This document shows, piece after piece, positions 1 through 11,620 of a DNA stretch of 64,000 nucleotides; position 1 is the stretch's first letter, and every line of letters starts with the position of its first letter. The notes under the pieces were generated by a model, which searched no databases, was not told where the DNA came from, and worked only from the letters and a program-made list of their open reading frames with translations. Source of the stretch: Papilionanthe hookeriana x Papilionanthe teres (lineage: Eukaryota > Streptophyta > Magnoliopsida > Asparagales > Orchidaceae); assembly GCA_022702705.1 (NCBI GenBank), contig CM040423.1:42190070-42254069 (forward strand), given 5' to 3'. A program made the translations under genes and the position numbers.

Positions 1-180
1 AATTCGATCTTTCCGGATTCCGAATCTCATCAAATTTCAAATTCGATCTTTCCGGATTCCAAATCTCTATCAAATATCAAATTCGATCTTCCGGATCTTA
101 AATCGAATCTCGATCAAATTTCAAATCTCAAATTCGATCTTTCCGGATCTCACATCAAACCTCAATCAAATTCAAACTTT
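1..180. repeat. Short tandem repeat, about 40-50 bp units
   Basis: Four degenerate units, each opening with a variant of AATTCGATCTTTCCGGAT and continuing with a CAAATTTCAAA-type stretch, start near positions 1, 41, 81 and 131. They run directly into the larger 81-bp array. No gene is visible here. Confidence 0.75.
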
Positions 181-239
181 TGGGTCGAGGATTTTATGTC
201 CAAGACCGCATCGCTTTAGGATTCCTTCCCTATTGCACC

Positions 240-1230
240 GAAATACATCAAAATCAAACTCTTGAGGTTGAGGATTTTACATCCAAGACCGCATTGCTAG
301 GATTCTTTCCCTATTGCACCGAAATACATCAAATTCAAACTTTTGGGTCGAGGATTTTACATCCAAGCTACCTTGCTTTAGGATTCTTTCCCTATTGCCT
401 TGAAATACATCAAATTCAAACTTTTGGGTCGAGGATTTTACATCCAAGACTGCACTGCTTTAGGATTCTTTCCTATTGCACTGAAATACATCAAATTCAA
501 ACTCTTGGGTCGAGGATTTTACATCCAAGATCGCATTGCTTTAGGATTCTTTCCCTATTGCCTTGAAATACATCAAATTCAAACTCTTGGGTCGAGGATT
601 TTACATCCAAGACTGCCTTGCTTTAGGATTCTTTCCTATTGCACTTGAAATACATCAAAATCAACTTTTTGAGGTTGAGGATTTTACATCCGATACCGCA
701 TTGCTTTAGGATTCTTTCCTATTGCATCTGAAATACATCGAAATCAAACTCTTGAGGTTGAGGATTTTACATCCAAGTCTGCATTGCTTTAGGATTCTTT
801 CCCTATTGCACTTTGAAATACATCAAATTCAAACTTTTGGGTCGAGGATTTTACATCCAGACTGCCTTCGCTTTAGGATCCTTTCCCTATTGCCTTCGAA
901 ATACATCAAATTCGAACTTTTGGGTCGAGGATTTTACATCCAAGACCGCTTGCTTTAGGATTCTTTCCTATTGCACTTTGAAATACATCAAATTCAAACT
1001 TTTGGGTCGAGGATTTTACATCCAAGACTGCACTGCTTTAGGATTCTTTCCCTATTGCACTGAAATACATCAAATTCAAACTCTTGGGTCGAGGATTTTG
1101 ACATCCAAGATTGCATTGCTTTAGGATCATTTCCCTATCGCAATGAAATACATCAAATTCAAACTCTTGAGGTTAGGGATTTTACATCCAATACCGCATT
1201 ACTACGAGATCTTTCCTCATTGTAATGATC
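240..1230. repeat. 81-85 bp minisatellite, about 12 units
   Basis: The anchor GAAATACATCAAATTCAAA recurs at about 240, 321, 402, 483, 565, 647, 730, 815, 898, 980, 1062 and 1145, giving periods of 81 to 85 bp. Each unit also carries GGTCGAGGATTTTACATCCA and CTTTAGGATTCTTTCC. The first units are exactly 81 bp (27 codons), so overlapping frames stay open and yield repetitive peptides. The drift to 82, 83 and 85 bp breaks the frame, which argues against a protein. It lies just outside the recognisable part of family X copy I and may be its leading tandem block. Confidence 0.9.
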
Positions 1231-2109
1231 CAATCCAATCGATTCGATCTTCTTTTGGGGTTGAAGATGTTGCATCTAAAACCTCAAAATTCCAATTTTC
1301 ATTTCAAATCAAATCCCTTCAAAATTAATCTTAACAAGACTTCAATCTAAATTGAAACTCGAGTTGAAATCTGAATTCACACATCAAAACTTAGACTGAA
1401 ACAAAGATTTAAATCGAAATTTCCCCGGATCTTGTGATTTGGAATTCACCTCCTTTTCCTTTCCCAGGCGAGAGTTCGGGAATCTCCGGTCTTAGAGATA
1501 TACTTGACACTCCCCGGCGGAAACTCTTCTACTTCGTCCTAAGTTTGTTACTTGGACATCCGTGTTGGTTTTGTTGATCGCTTCGGCCAACACCGATACG
1601 CGCGGTGTGCTCCGTCGGCTCACCACACCTATTGGGAGTCCATTTGTTGACCTCATTTTTGATGAGGTCTTCTCTTCTTCTCTTTAGTACTTAGGATCTA
1701 GCCTTAGGCTTTTCCTTTGACTATCTTAGAGGACTAGAATTGGGATCCACCATCTAGAATTTAAAACCACTTCTTAACTCCTGCAAACTCCACAAACTTG
1801 ATCGTAGACCCCTAATTACCTAGAGGGTTGAAATCGAATGTGGAAGTTTAAAAGGATGAGTTCTATAGGACTCTTTGGCCTTAGGATCGCCCAGGTGGCC
1901 TGGTCGATGAAGGGGCTGACTTACACATACACTACACTTCCATACACCTCCTAAAACACACCCATACCCGACTTGACCTCTCGACTCATGTAGATGATTC
2001 ACATGGATGGTCCTTAACCCCTAAGCCCTTGGGTAAGAGGGTTAGGAACAACATAGTGAATGCCTCGAATGAGTCCCTTCATGGCTCATGTGGGCTTGAT
2101 ATGGCTTCA

Positions 2110-3420
2110 TGGCTCAACCAAAATGATTTTACTCCACTTACATTCACCCAATCTTCAATTTTCCAAATTTTCGATTTTTGACCCCGGGACCCAACACCTG
2201 CAACTACCCAAAGCCTCGAATAGCCAAATTTCTCAAAAATTTCCAAATCACCCAAAATTCTCCAAAATCATTCCCAAACATTTCCACATCACTCAAACTG
2301 ATCATCCATAACCAAAAATACCAAAAATTCCAAAAATACCTCCCAATACCCTTCGAATACCCAAAATACCCCTCTTAGCCAAAAAATCCAAAAATTCAGA
2401 AAATTCCCAGAAAATTCCAGAAAATCCCAAATATTCCCAATTTTATTTTGTTCAACTACACCATGGGCCAATTTTGTCAATTTACCCCACTTTTATCAAA
2501 ACCCCCAATTTGACCTATTTTAACCCAAAGTGAACCCGATGTCGAACCTAACCTACCCAATTGACCTAAATTCTGGTCCAATTCAATTCTAAACTTCAAT
2601 TCAACATCCCCAAAACCAATCTAGACCAAATCCAAGCCCAATTTGATTGGCATTGGGATCCAATTTCACTTTTGGCCTTAAAGCCCGATTTGGACCTATG
2701 ACCCAAACCTAACCCAAACTCACCCAATTCAACTCCAATTAACCCCAAATCTTTTCTAAACCCTCCTTGACATCCCCATAAACAAAACACTAACATGATT
2801 TGCCCAAAATTTAGACCCAAACCCCACTCAAATTCAACCCAAATCAAAAAGCCCAATTTTGACCTAAACCTCAAACCTAGCCCAGAATGAGCCCAAATCC
2901 CAAAATCAAAACCTAACCAAAGCCAAAACCTCTTTGAAACACTCCCATAAACATTTCCCAACATTAATTTTACATCAATTTCAACTCTAGCCCAACTTTG
3001 GCCCATGGTAGCCCATTTTGGCCCACCTTAGCCTCTTTGCCAAAAGGCCATATCCGACCCAATTCAAACCCAAATCACCTCAAATTTGTTTCAAACCACT
3101 CATGACACATCCCTAAACCAAACTCAACAATTATTTGGCCCAAGCCTTTACCAAAATTTCATCCCAAAATCCATTTTAAAATTCAAAAGCCCACTTTCCT
3201 AAACCATTTTAAAAGCTCATCCTTTACCGCATCCAAAGGCCCAAAATTGGTCCCAAAGCCCATATGACATTTCCCCTCATCATACTTTCAATTAAACTCA
3301 ATACCTAAGTCCTAAATTCATCATCAAATCATTCCAAATCAAGTTCCATACAAATTTCCATCAAATTACCAAAAAATTCCTATAATCCATTTTCATGAAA
3401 TTGACCAAGCTTTCCCCGAA
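2110..3420. other. G-depleted, strand-asymmetric stretch
   Basis: The plus strand is dominated by A, C and T, with runs such as CCCAAAATT, CCAAATTTC and AAACCCAAAT and very little G. Open frames here, including a 136-codon frame on the minus strand at 2596-3006, are by-products of this composition and give low-complexity peptides rich in G, L, F and W. No gene is recognised. Confidence 0.7.
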
Positions 3421-3993
3421 GCCAAAGGTGAGCCATGAAGCCATGCATGAGCCACATGTGAGCCATGAGAGCCTTGGACACTCCACCATACCATATTGGG
3501 TAGGAAGGAGGGACCCTTTCCTTAATCCCTAAAGCTCATTAGCCTTAATCATGATTCACCTAAACCTAAATTTAATCCAAATATATTTGGATGGAGACTT
3601 CTCCATGCCAAGCCAGTGATCCCTTTGATCCCCCACAACACCCAAAGCCACCTTGAGGGGTGCACCAAGCCCGAATGGGTGAGTTGACCCATTTAGACCC
3701 AAAACTAGCCATGCCCCATTCTATTTTGGATCGAGGCCTTTACACTTGGCCATTGCCGATTGCTTGCCTAAACACCCGACCACGACCACCGACCACGAGG
3801 GTGACCCTTGCTCGCCGGCCAGCCACCCGGTCGCCGGAAAACACCATGGCCGAGAGCTCGCATGTGAGCCGACTTTGGAATTCTCACTGCTGAGCTGCCC
3901 CATCCCCAGTGGCCATTGTGGCTGTTCTTCACATGCCGGAGAGCGAGTCGATCCCGGCCCTCAACACCCCCTGGGAGAGCCTCCAGCCATGCC

Positions 3994-4001
3994 TATTTAA
4001 A
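3994..4001 (+). promoter_or_regulatory. Candidate TATA box of family X copy I
   Basis: TATTTAAA is followed by a C/T-rich stretch (ACCCCTCACTCTCTCGG) and then a GC-rich leader that reaches a splice-donor-like AAGGTATGAG near 4419. The same order of TATA, CT-rich initiator, GC-rich leader and donor-like GGTGAGC recurs near 10.03-10.25 kb in copy II. The recurrence supports an LTR promoter; no transcript evidence is available. Confidence 0.45.
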
Positions 4002-6589
4002 CCCCTCACTCTCTCGGCCATGAGAGGTGCTAAAAAAAAACCTTAAGGAAACTCTGCCAAAATTGTTCCAGACTACTCCCCATACACAGAGCACTTGATC
4101 CCCACTGAAATCCCCCTACCATTTCTTCTCTGTGAGCTCGATTTCGGAGTTGAAATCCAAGCCCAAACCGGGACACTTCTCCGCGGTGGATCGATCCTCG
4201 AATTGATTGGTCCTACACCTTCACCGGACCAGAGAAGGTGTCCACCGATAAAAGTCCCATCTCCGGGCCACCCGGTTGTTCCGGACTCCAAAGGTTGTGA
4301 TCGGCCTTGGTGGAAATCACACCAGGCGATTCACCACATCCCAGGGCTTCATCCCTAGCCTCCTGCGGCTCCAACGAACGTGCGAGCATCTCCGATCGAG
4401 GCTTCACCTCTCGGAGCTAAGGTATGAGCTAATTCTTCATCCCGAGCTTCGGAGATTCTCCATTTCAAATGCTTTAATTTCGATGCATGATAACCGTATG
4501 GATGTGTTCGTCTTCTCGAGACGAATCCATAGAGCATAAGAACACGAAAATCCATCGAGTATCGAGTGAGATCTTAGGGATTTAGTGTGGACGGCTCTCG
4601 GGTGAGGACGCTCGGGAACGATGAACGGATGCCGTCCATTCAATACACGCGCGGACGGACGGCTCAGATGGCGTCGGACCAGAAGATGGTACGTGAACCG
4701 CGGGGCCCGGGCTGCTGACTCAAGCGGCGGCGTCGAATGGGCGCGACGCGTGTGCATTCGGAGATGCCGAGGATGACGCGGCGCCGACTCGGATAAATAG
4801 AAAATTAGGGGTATTTTCTATTTATTTAATTCCTTAAACTTGGAAAATTCATAACTTTGTGTAGGAAAATCGAGAAAAATAAAATAAAAATACCCTCTTG
4901 CTCGAGTGAACGGAGGAGAATAATGTAGAAAAGAAATCATTTAATTTCATCAAGTATTTTATTTTTTATAATTTATTTACTCTCTGCATACATTTAGTTC
5001 TCCATGTATGAATACAATTCACCATGGCATGAGACCATAGGGCTTTTGAAGCCTACTGAATTTGGGAACATTCCCTGAATTTTCCAAAGTCGGAGGTCAT
5101 CCTATGAAAAGTTATTTATTTTTCAAATGCATGTTGCTGTTTTGAGTATTTTAATTCCAAAAATTAGCATGTTGTGAAATAAATTCTAGGAAAATTTGGT
5201 GATGTTCATTATGACCGGAGAACCCTAGGAAAAATAGGACTTGGATTAATTCACTTAAGATAACCCTAATTGGCTTAAACATCCAAAATAGACCCCTAAT
5301 TAATTAGAGTTAACCACACATCAAATTGACTTGAAATCAATTCTCCACTGACCTTTAGGATCAGAGGAACCCACCATAAAAATTTGAAGTCAATTGAACT
5401 TGGTTTACCCTACTTAAATGGGTTGATTAAGCCATTTAGTCATTTTAAACTTTAAAAATCCATAACTTTCAAAATATCTTTCAAAAATTCACCAAATTGG
5501 TTTTGGAGCCTCTCTGATATCAGGGGAATTTAAGAAAATTAAAATTTCAATTTTCTAAAAAAGTTGATTTTTAATATTATTTTAATATTTTTAATAATTA
5601 AAAAATAATAAAAATCACAAAAATAATAAAATTCACCAAAATATCACATTTTGAATTTTAATCACCTAGGAACAAACCCCATATTTTTCTCAGGCCTATT
5701 TGGTGAAATATTAATTTTTAAAGCACTAGGGTAATTTTAAAATTAAAAAATGTATTTTCTAGCATTTTCACCAAAATAATTATAATAAATCAAAGAAAAA
5801 TCAGAAAATTGTAAAATTTGGTTCTCTAGAATCCTTGATATCAGAGGGAATTTTAAAAATTATGAAATTCATTTTTCAACTTATATTCTATTTTTAAATT
5901 AATTAATACTCCAGAACTTAAAATAATTCTAATAAATAAAATATAATTCAAAAAATCACAAAATTTGGTCCAAGTGGTCCTCTGGTCATTGGGAATGTCC
6001 CCTAATTTTCTTAAGGACAGAAACTTTCCCTTGGTCATGTTGTTAAATTTTCCTTGGAAATCTCTATTTTCTACCAAAAATAATTATATAAATAAATTAA
6101 ATACAGAAAAATCACATTTTCTCCTCTCATGTCTTTATTGACATATGAGTGAAGTCACATAAAAATTTCAAGTTCATTTGAGTTCAATTTAGTGAGTTAT
6201 GAAATTATTAAGCTTAAAGGGTAAAGTGGTAATTAAATTTTTTTTAATCCTTAATTAAACTTTAGGTTTAATAAAAAATTAACAAGTAAAATATTTGATC
6301 CTAATCTGATTTGGATGATTGAAATTTAATAATTGAAGGGTAGAAACCCATTAAGCAATTTAAAATGATTAAACTTTAATTAAATAATTGATTAAATTTG
6401 GAAGAATAATGAAATTGGAATTATTAAAATAGGGATATTATTAGGAAGAAATTTATTCTTTAATTTAAAAAATCCCTAAATTAATCATTTCATTAATGTT
6501 TAATTCCTAATTAAAATGATAATTCAAGTTTAAGATTTAAAATGCTAAAAGACTTAATCATTAAATTAAATTAAAGTTAAATTATTTAA

Positions 6590-6905
6590 AACAAATTCCT
6601 CTAAAATTAAAAATTAAATTAAAAATTAAGAATTAGATTAAACTAAATTAAATTAAATTAAATTAAATTAAATTAAATTATATTATATTATATTATATTA
6701 TATTATATTATATTATATTATATTAAATTAAATTAAATTAAATTAAATTAAATTAAATTGAAACTAAATTAAATCAAATTAAATTAAATTAAATTAAATT
6801 AAACTAAATCATATTACATTAAATTAACTTAAGTTAAATTAATTTAAATTAAACCACATTACATTAAATTAAGTTAAATTAAATTAAACTAAATTAAATA
6901 TAAAG
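6590..6905. repeat. Pentanucleotide microsatellite (AAATT)n/(ATATT)n
   Basis: Long runs of AATTA switch to TATAT/ATTAT pentamers at about 6680-6722 and back again, with sparse interruptions such as GAAACTAAATT. It sits in the AT-rich 4.8-7.4 kb part of family X copy I, where no coding frame was seen. Confidence 0.9.
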
Positions 6906-8960
6906 ACATGAAGAATTCAAAAAATAAATCTAAGATAAACTTGAACAACTATTCCAAACTTAAATCATTAATTTGAACTTAAATTTGAATCACAAATCAT
7001 TAAATATCATTTTGCCCTTAGGAGCTTTTACTATTGTAACTCCTAAATGGAGTGTTAAATGAAATGTTACTTCACTTATAGGACATTCGAATATCCTAGT
7101 TCATCGAGCAAGTTAACAAAACTTGAAAACCTCGGACGATCGATTCATTTACATAATTAAATTCTCTTGGACTTAAAACAATCCTAGAAATATTGAAAAG
7201 ATGTTTAAGATTCTTCTTAAGCACTTCCTCGATATGATAGGATATTTATAAGAACAATTGAACTTAATTGTTATTTGATGAAGAAAATCGTCTTCGAACC
7301 AAAACACGAGGAACTGTAGACGTCATAGGAAATGATTAGCTATAGGATTAGGAATTTGGTAGAAAACCATAACCCTTACCTTAGCTTTACCTAGGAACTT
7401 GCTTAAATATTCTAGCTGTGTTTTAAGTGCAGCTTGGGATGACGGGAAGACCCTCCAGGTACGCTTTTATTTTATTGCGATTTACCTTACGGTAATTTAT
7501 TTAATCGCATCGCACTTATTTTTCTTGCATGATAAACAACGGTTGCATGAAAACCCACACCTTTAGGATAGTCCCTAAAGCCGAAACCCATAACTAAATT
7601 AAAAGACACTACAAGATAAAATTCACCGCCACAACATTCAAAATATAAAACAACTCAAAATTTAATCACAAATAAAACCACAAAACTACAACTACAACTA
7701 AATTAAAACGTCTTGTTGGATGATCGGGAATACCTCGGATGATGTAACCTACGTGTTGCTAACGGGATTTCCCGCGTCTAAATGAAAGTGTGGAACTCAT
7801 TCGAGTTGAGTTTAGCAAATTCATACGGACTAAGTGAATCCGATAAAAATAATGATGCGGAAGGATGGAGCAGTGGGATCTTAGCAGGTGTTGTTATAAT
7901 CAACTTTAAGATTTGTTTTAATTAAAACACAAAAAACACTTGGAAATTAAGACTTCTCTAAACCAAAACACTTTTCTCATCCACGATTTATAATTTCTAA
8001 AACTAAACCTCTGCAACAACAAGGAGCTCGGAGCATGGTGGGCGAGCACGGCCATCGTCGTCGGCAAAACTTGAACCTACTTCGACAAAACTTTCCTAGA
8101 ATTGAACAACAAAGCCATAGGACTTCGAGGTAGTTTGCTTAGTGCAACATAAATCCTCGACTCTTCGTTAGGCATTTGCATTGCAAATTAAGCCCTAACC
8201 GGTCTTAGGACTCCGAGGTAGTCGTCAGATACGATATAAACCCTCACATCTTCGAGGCTATTTGTATGATTTTATCATACGAATATAAGTCCTAATTAAT
8301 TAAAATTGGCGGGATCAAAATACTAAATAAACATTAGGACCTTCCTAAATCCAAGCCAAACAATAGGATAGTCGGGAGATTATCGAAGTTCACTTCGAAT
8401 CCGTAATTTCTCCTACTTTTCTTCCTTTGAATTCCCAAAATAAAATATTCCAAACTCGATCCATTCCCTATTGAGATTCAAAAAATTCAATTCTTTGAAA
8501 ACTTAAACTTTGAAATTCTTGAGAGCAGAATTATTGATTATTATCGAGAGTTTTCTTAGGTGATTCCCGTCACTTAAGATGTAATTAACTATAGGGGCTT
8601 GCCCTTATAGGGAATTTTAAAGAACCTGAGTAATATAAACCCTGTTTAATGTTTTCATATTAAGCGAGGGAATTTGTCGGCTTATAAAATTGGTTCGCGG
8701 ACCAAACGGATGTCACAAATCTTCTAGTTTATTTAACCGAGCCCCACCATCAAGCAGTGTGTTTATCCTTAGGGATAGATACACGGTTTGTGATGCGGTG
8801 CTCGTTTATATAAACTATTTGGGATGTGAGATCGGTTTGATTTCATATCTTAAAATATTCAAATTTAAAATTATTTTCAAAATCAAATACTACTTTCTAA
8901 ATTATATCTATATTTAAATTAAATTAAAATTCGCCGACAACTTCTGTAGGCGACCCCTTT

Positions 8961-9110
8961 TCAAAATACGACACTCAACCTAAAAATAATGCCGACAATG
9001 AGGACATATTGTCGTATCTGACTCATTAGCCTTTCGATACTTCTCGGACCACATGTCCCTTTTGGGCCGGTTCATTTATGAGAGTATTCCTTCTTCAGAC
9101 ATTCCTTGGG
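8961..9110. other. Short spacer between family X copies
   Basis: About 150 bp lie between the GGCGACCCC terminus of copy I and the 34-bp array of copy II. Nothing resembling gag or pol is present. If copy I were a 5' LTR, almost no internal region would separate it from the next copy. Confidence 0.4.
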
Positions 9111-9272
9111 TCATGCCTCTACGGCCACTGAACCCACCCCTAGGTTATGCCTTTAAGGCCTCTGAACCTATTTTGTGGTTATGCCTTTATGGCCCCTGAA
9201 CCACTGTGTTTGGTCATGCCTTCACGGCCTCTGAACCACCCCCCTAGGTTATGCCTTTACGGCATCTGAACC
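9110..9272. repeat. 34-35 bp minisatellite, 5 units
   Basis: Units of the type GTTATGCCTTTAYGGCC followed by YCTGAACC start at about 9110, 9144, 9178, 9213 and 9248. It occupies the leading end of family X copy II. A related GCCTNYACGGCATGCCC array appears at 11.43-11.62 kb. Confidence 0.85.
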
Positions 9273-9604
9273 TATTTTTGATGGTTGACCGGTCACGGCT
9301 GATTAGCCACACCCTTGACCATACCATGTCCGGTTTATCTAGCACAGTCGAGGTTTCTTTTACTCTTTTCTTGGGATGTCGCCTCGACTACCAAGAGATG
9401 CTGTCTTTTAAGGATGCTTCCAACAAGTGCACTGTGCCTCAGCGGCGCACCACACTTGTTGGGGATCCTTTGTTGGCATCATTTTTTTTATATATTACAT
9501 GCATGGGGTGTCCATTCGAGCATACCAGGGTCGACAGGTGTTACTCGAAGCGTCGCGCGGGAAATTAGCTCAAATTGGCTCATCCACCTGCGAGCTTGTT
9601 CAGA

Positions 9605-10019
9605 TGACCTCGAGCGATGAAACGGACCACGCGAGTGTGTCCGAGACATCGATATTACTTAGAAAGGACGTCTATTTTGCCACGGCTTCGCGGGCGGGGT
9701 AAAAATTGTGCAAATTATCATTTTTAGTCTGATCATCAAAAATCACCCGAATGACTCCGGATGACGAAATGGATCACACGATTGTGTCTGTGACGTCGAT
9801 TTTACCTATGGAGGATGTTCATTTTGCTGCGATGTCGCGGGTGGGCTTAAAATATGTGAATTATCCTTTTTGGCTAAATTGCTCAGAAAGTGGCCCGAAC
9901 GGCCTGAACGACTCCGGATGACTAAACGGACTGCGCCAGTGCGTTCGGAACGTCGATTTTAGCTAGGAAGGACATCCACTTCGCTGCGAGGATGTGCACG
10001 GGATAAAATTTCGTGAATG
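9605..10019. repeat. About 150-bp tandem repeat, 3 units
   Basis: Units start with GAC(T)CCGGATGACNAAA-type sequence at about 9605, 9753 and 9910. Each contains a GACGTCGATTTTA-like block and a CATTTTGCTGCGA-like block. The array ends immediately before the AT-rich TATA region of family X copy II, the position of an LTR enhancer repeat. Confidence 0.75.
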
Positions 10020-10110
10020 ATAATTATAATATTATTTTTATTATAATATAATATATATAAATAATATTATATTATCCTATTTAATATAACGTTTCTCCCT
10101 CTCTCTCTCT
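10020..10110 (+). promoter_or_regulatory. Candidate TATA/initiator of family X copy II
   Basis: An AT-only stretch containing AATATATATAAATAATA is followed by TTTCTCCCTCTCTCTCTCTCCC, a CT-rich initiator-like run, and then a GC-rich leader with a donor-like CCGGTGAGC near 10.24 kb. It mirrors the promoter of copy I. Confidence 0.45.
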
Positions 10111-11427
10111 CCCGATTCTATCGCGAAACAGCCCAGCCACCATCCATTTTTAGCAAACCCTAGCCGAAACTCGCCGCACCTCGGGCCGCCGATCTCGCCG
10201 CTGGATCTCCTTCCTCGCTGGCGATTCTTCCGGCGCCGGTGAGCACTCGCCCCTCTTTCCTCTCGCGAAGCCTCACGTATTCCTCCCTTGTTTGCGTGGT
10301 TTTGTTGCGAGGTGTGTCTCTTGCCCTCATTGCGTCGTATTTTCCTCGTTGCATGATTTATTGCGAGGTGCGTTGGCGCACGGACCGAACACCGGCGGTT
10401 CGCCGGAATCGAGGGCTCTTCTTCAGCGATAAAGAGAACGCGTCTTCAACCGTCTCGCGTGGTGAGATTTCTCGTCCCTTAGCCGACCCTAGGTTTAGTC
10501 CGGTCTAGGAGTGTGGGTTCGATCGCCCACACGGGGTGCGTGCGCCAGCGTGAGTTGGCGTGTCGACGTGCCTATGTGATGGATCGTTGATTTACCTAGA
10601 GTGAGCCGTAGGTTAGGAATCCTATGCGTTGACCAGTCCTATTCGTAGCCGAGCGATTTCCTGTTGTAAGCTTTAGGCTTTAGTCCCGCTGGGTTGGAAT
10701 CCCGATTTCCCACGGTTTTGACGCTCCTAATCTCCCTTGGAGGGATTAGTTGAGTTCGATCTTAGAGGACGGGAAAAGCTTTGTAGTTAGTCCGTCCTAT
10801 AAGATCGGGGTGTTCGTAGAGCGAAAAAAGCTTTGTAACTAGTCCGCCCTACGAACGGTGGAGAGTTTCCCTACGAGAAATCGGAGCGGGAAACCTCTAC
10901 ATAGCCACGCCAAAGCTGGAGGCGGCGATGCCGCGAGTCCGAGTGCGTCGACCACCAGGTACCTATGTGAGGTCGTTAGGACGGGTTCGACGTGTCGTCG
11001 ACCGTTTGGGTTTCATCGCATGTGCATGAATCATCTTGTTGCATTTTTGCATGTGGTCATTTGTTGCATTGTATGCATGTTCGCATGAGCACTTTGGGTT
11101 GATCGAGCCGTCCCGGGCCGATCCCCGATCCTCAGTTGGGTTTGATCGACTGCCCCAAGTCGATCACCTATCCTTTAGGGTCGGATTGGTTACCCCGAAC
11201 TAATCCACCCATTTCTTTGGTCTGACTAGCCACCACGGTCCGGTCGACCGATCACTCATGTTTTTATGCTTTTGCATTTTATTGCATGTTTTCTGGCATG
11301 TGCATGTTGGTCTGGTTGCATATTGCACCTTATTCTGTTTTTTTTTTTGCTTTTGCTTTTGCAATTGCATTTGCACCGCACTTTTATGATTCTCCCTAGT
11401 GAGAATTATTCCACCTTCGAGTCACTG

Positions 11428-11620
11428 CCTCCTCGACATACTCATTTGCTCGGGCCGCTGCCGCTACGGCATGCCCACCTCTCGTCCGTCGCCACTACGG
11501 CATGCCCACCTTCGGGTCCTCGCCTCCTTGGCATACCCATCCCTCGGCCGCTCGCCTTCACGGCATGCCCGCTCTTTTCGAGTCACTGCCTTTATGGTAT
11601 ACTCACCATCACCACTTTGG
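11428..11620. repeat. 31-34 bp minisatellite with palindromic GGCATGCC core
   Basis: Six units of the form GCC-N5-GGCATGCCC-ACC start at about 11428, 11460, 11491, 11522, 11554 and 11588. The GGCATGCC core is self-complementary. Overlapping frames on both strands stay open only because of the repeat. Confidence 0.8.

Larger units (their letters stand above)
1435..8960 (+). mobile_element. Family X copy I, non-coding LTR-like segment
   Basis: No convincing coding frame is present. It is called a repeat-family copy because landmarks recur in the same order in the 9.0-14.2 kb copy. A CACCACAC..TTGG..GTTGAC motif near 1.62-1.66 kb matches 9.45-9.49 kb. A TATTTAAA promoter with C-rich leader lies near 4.0 kb. 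An AAGATGTAATTAAC block at about 8.58 kb is followed by GGCGACCCCTTTT near 8.95 kb. The last motif resembles the TGGCGACTCC start of the primer-binding site that I recall for Tat/Ogre-type Ty3/gypsy elements; that lineage is an inference. Both borders are approximate. It could be a large non-autonomous LTR element or one very long LTR. Confidence 0.45.

Noticed and set aside
180..1124. Overlapping repetitive open frames (128, 103, 82 and 78 codons)
   Set aside because: They arise from the 81-bp minisatellite and break when the unit length changes. No domain.
240..1230. CRISPR-like array
   Set aside because: Units are contiguous 81-85 bp tandem repeats without spacers, in a plant genome.
2596..3006. 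136-codon open frame on the minus strand
   Set aside because: It lies in the G-depleted stretch. The peptide is a low-complexity product of composition with no recognisable domain.
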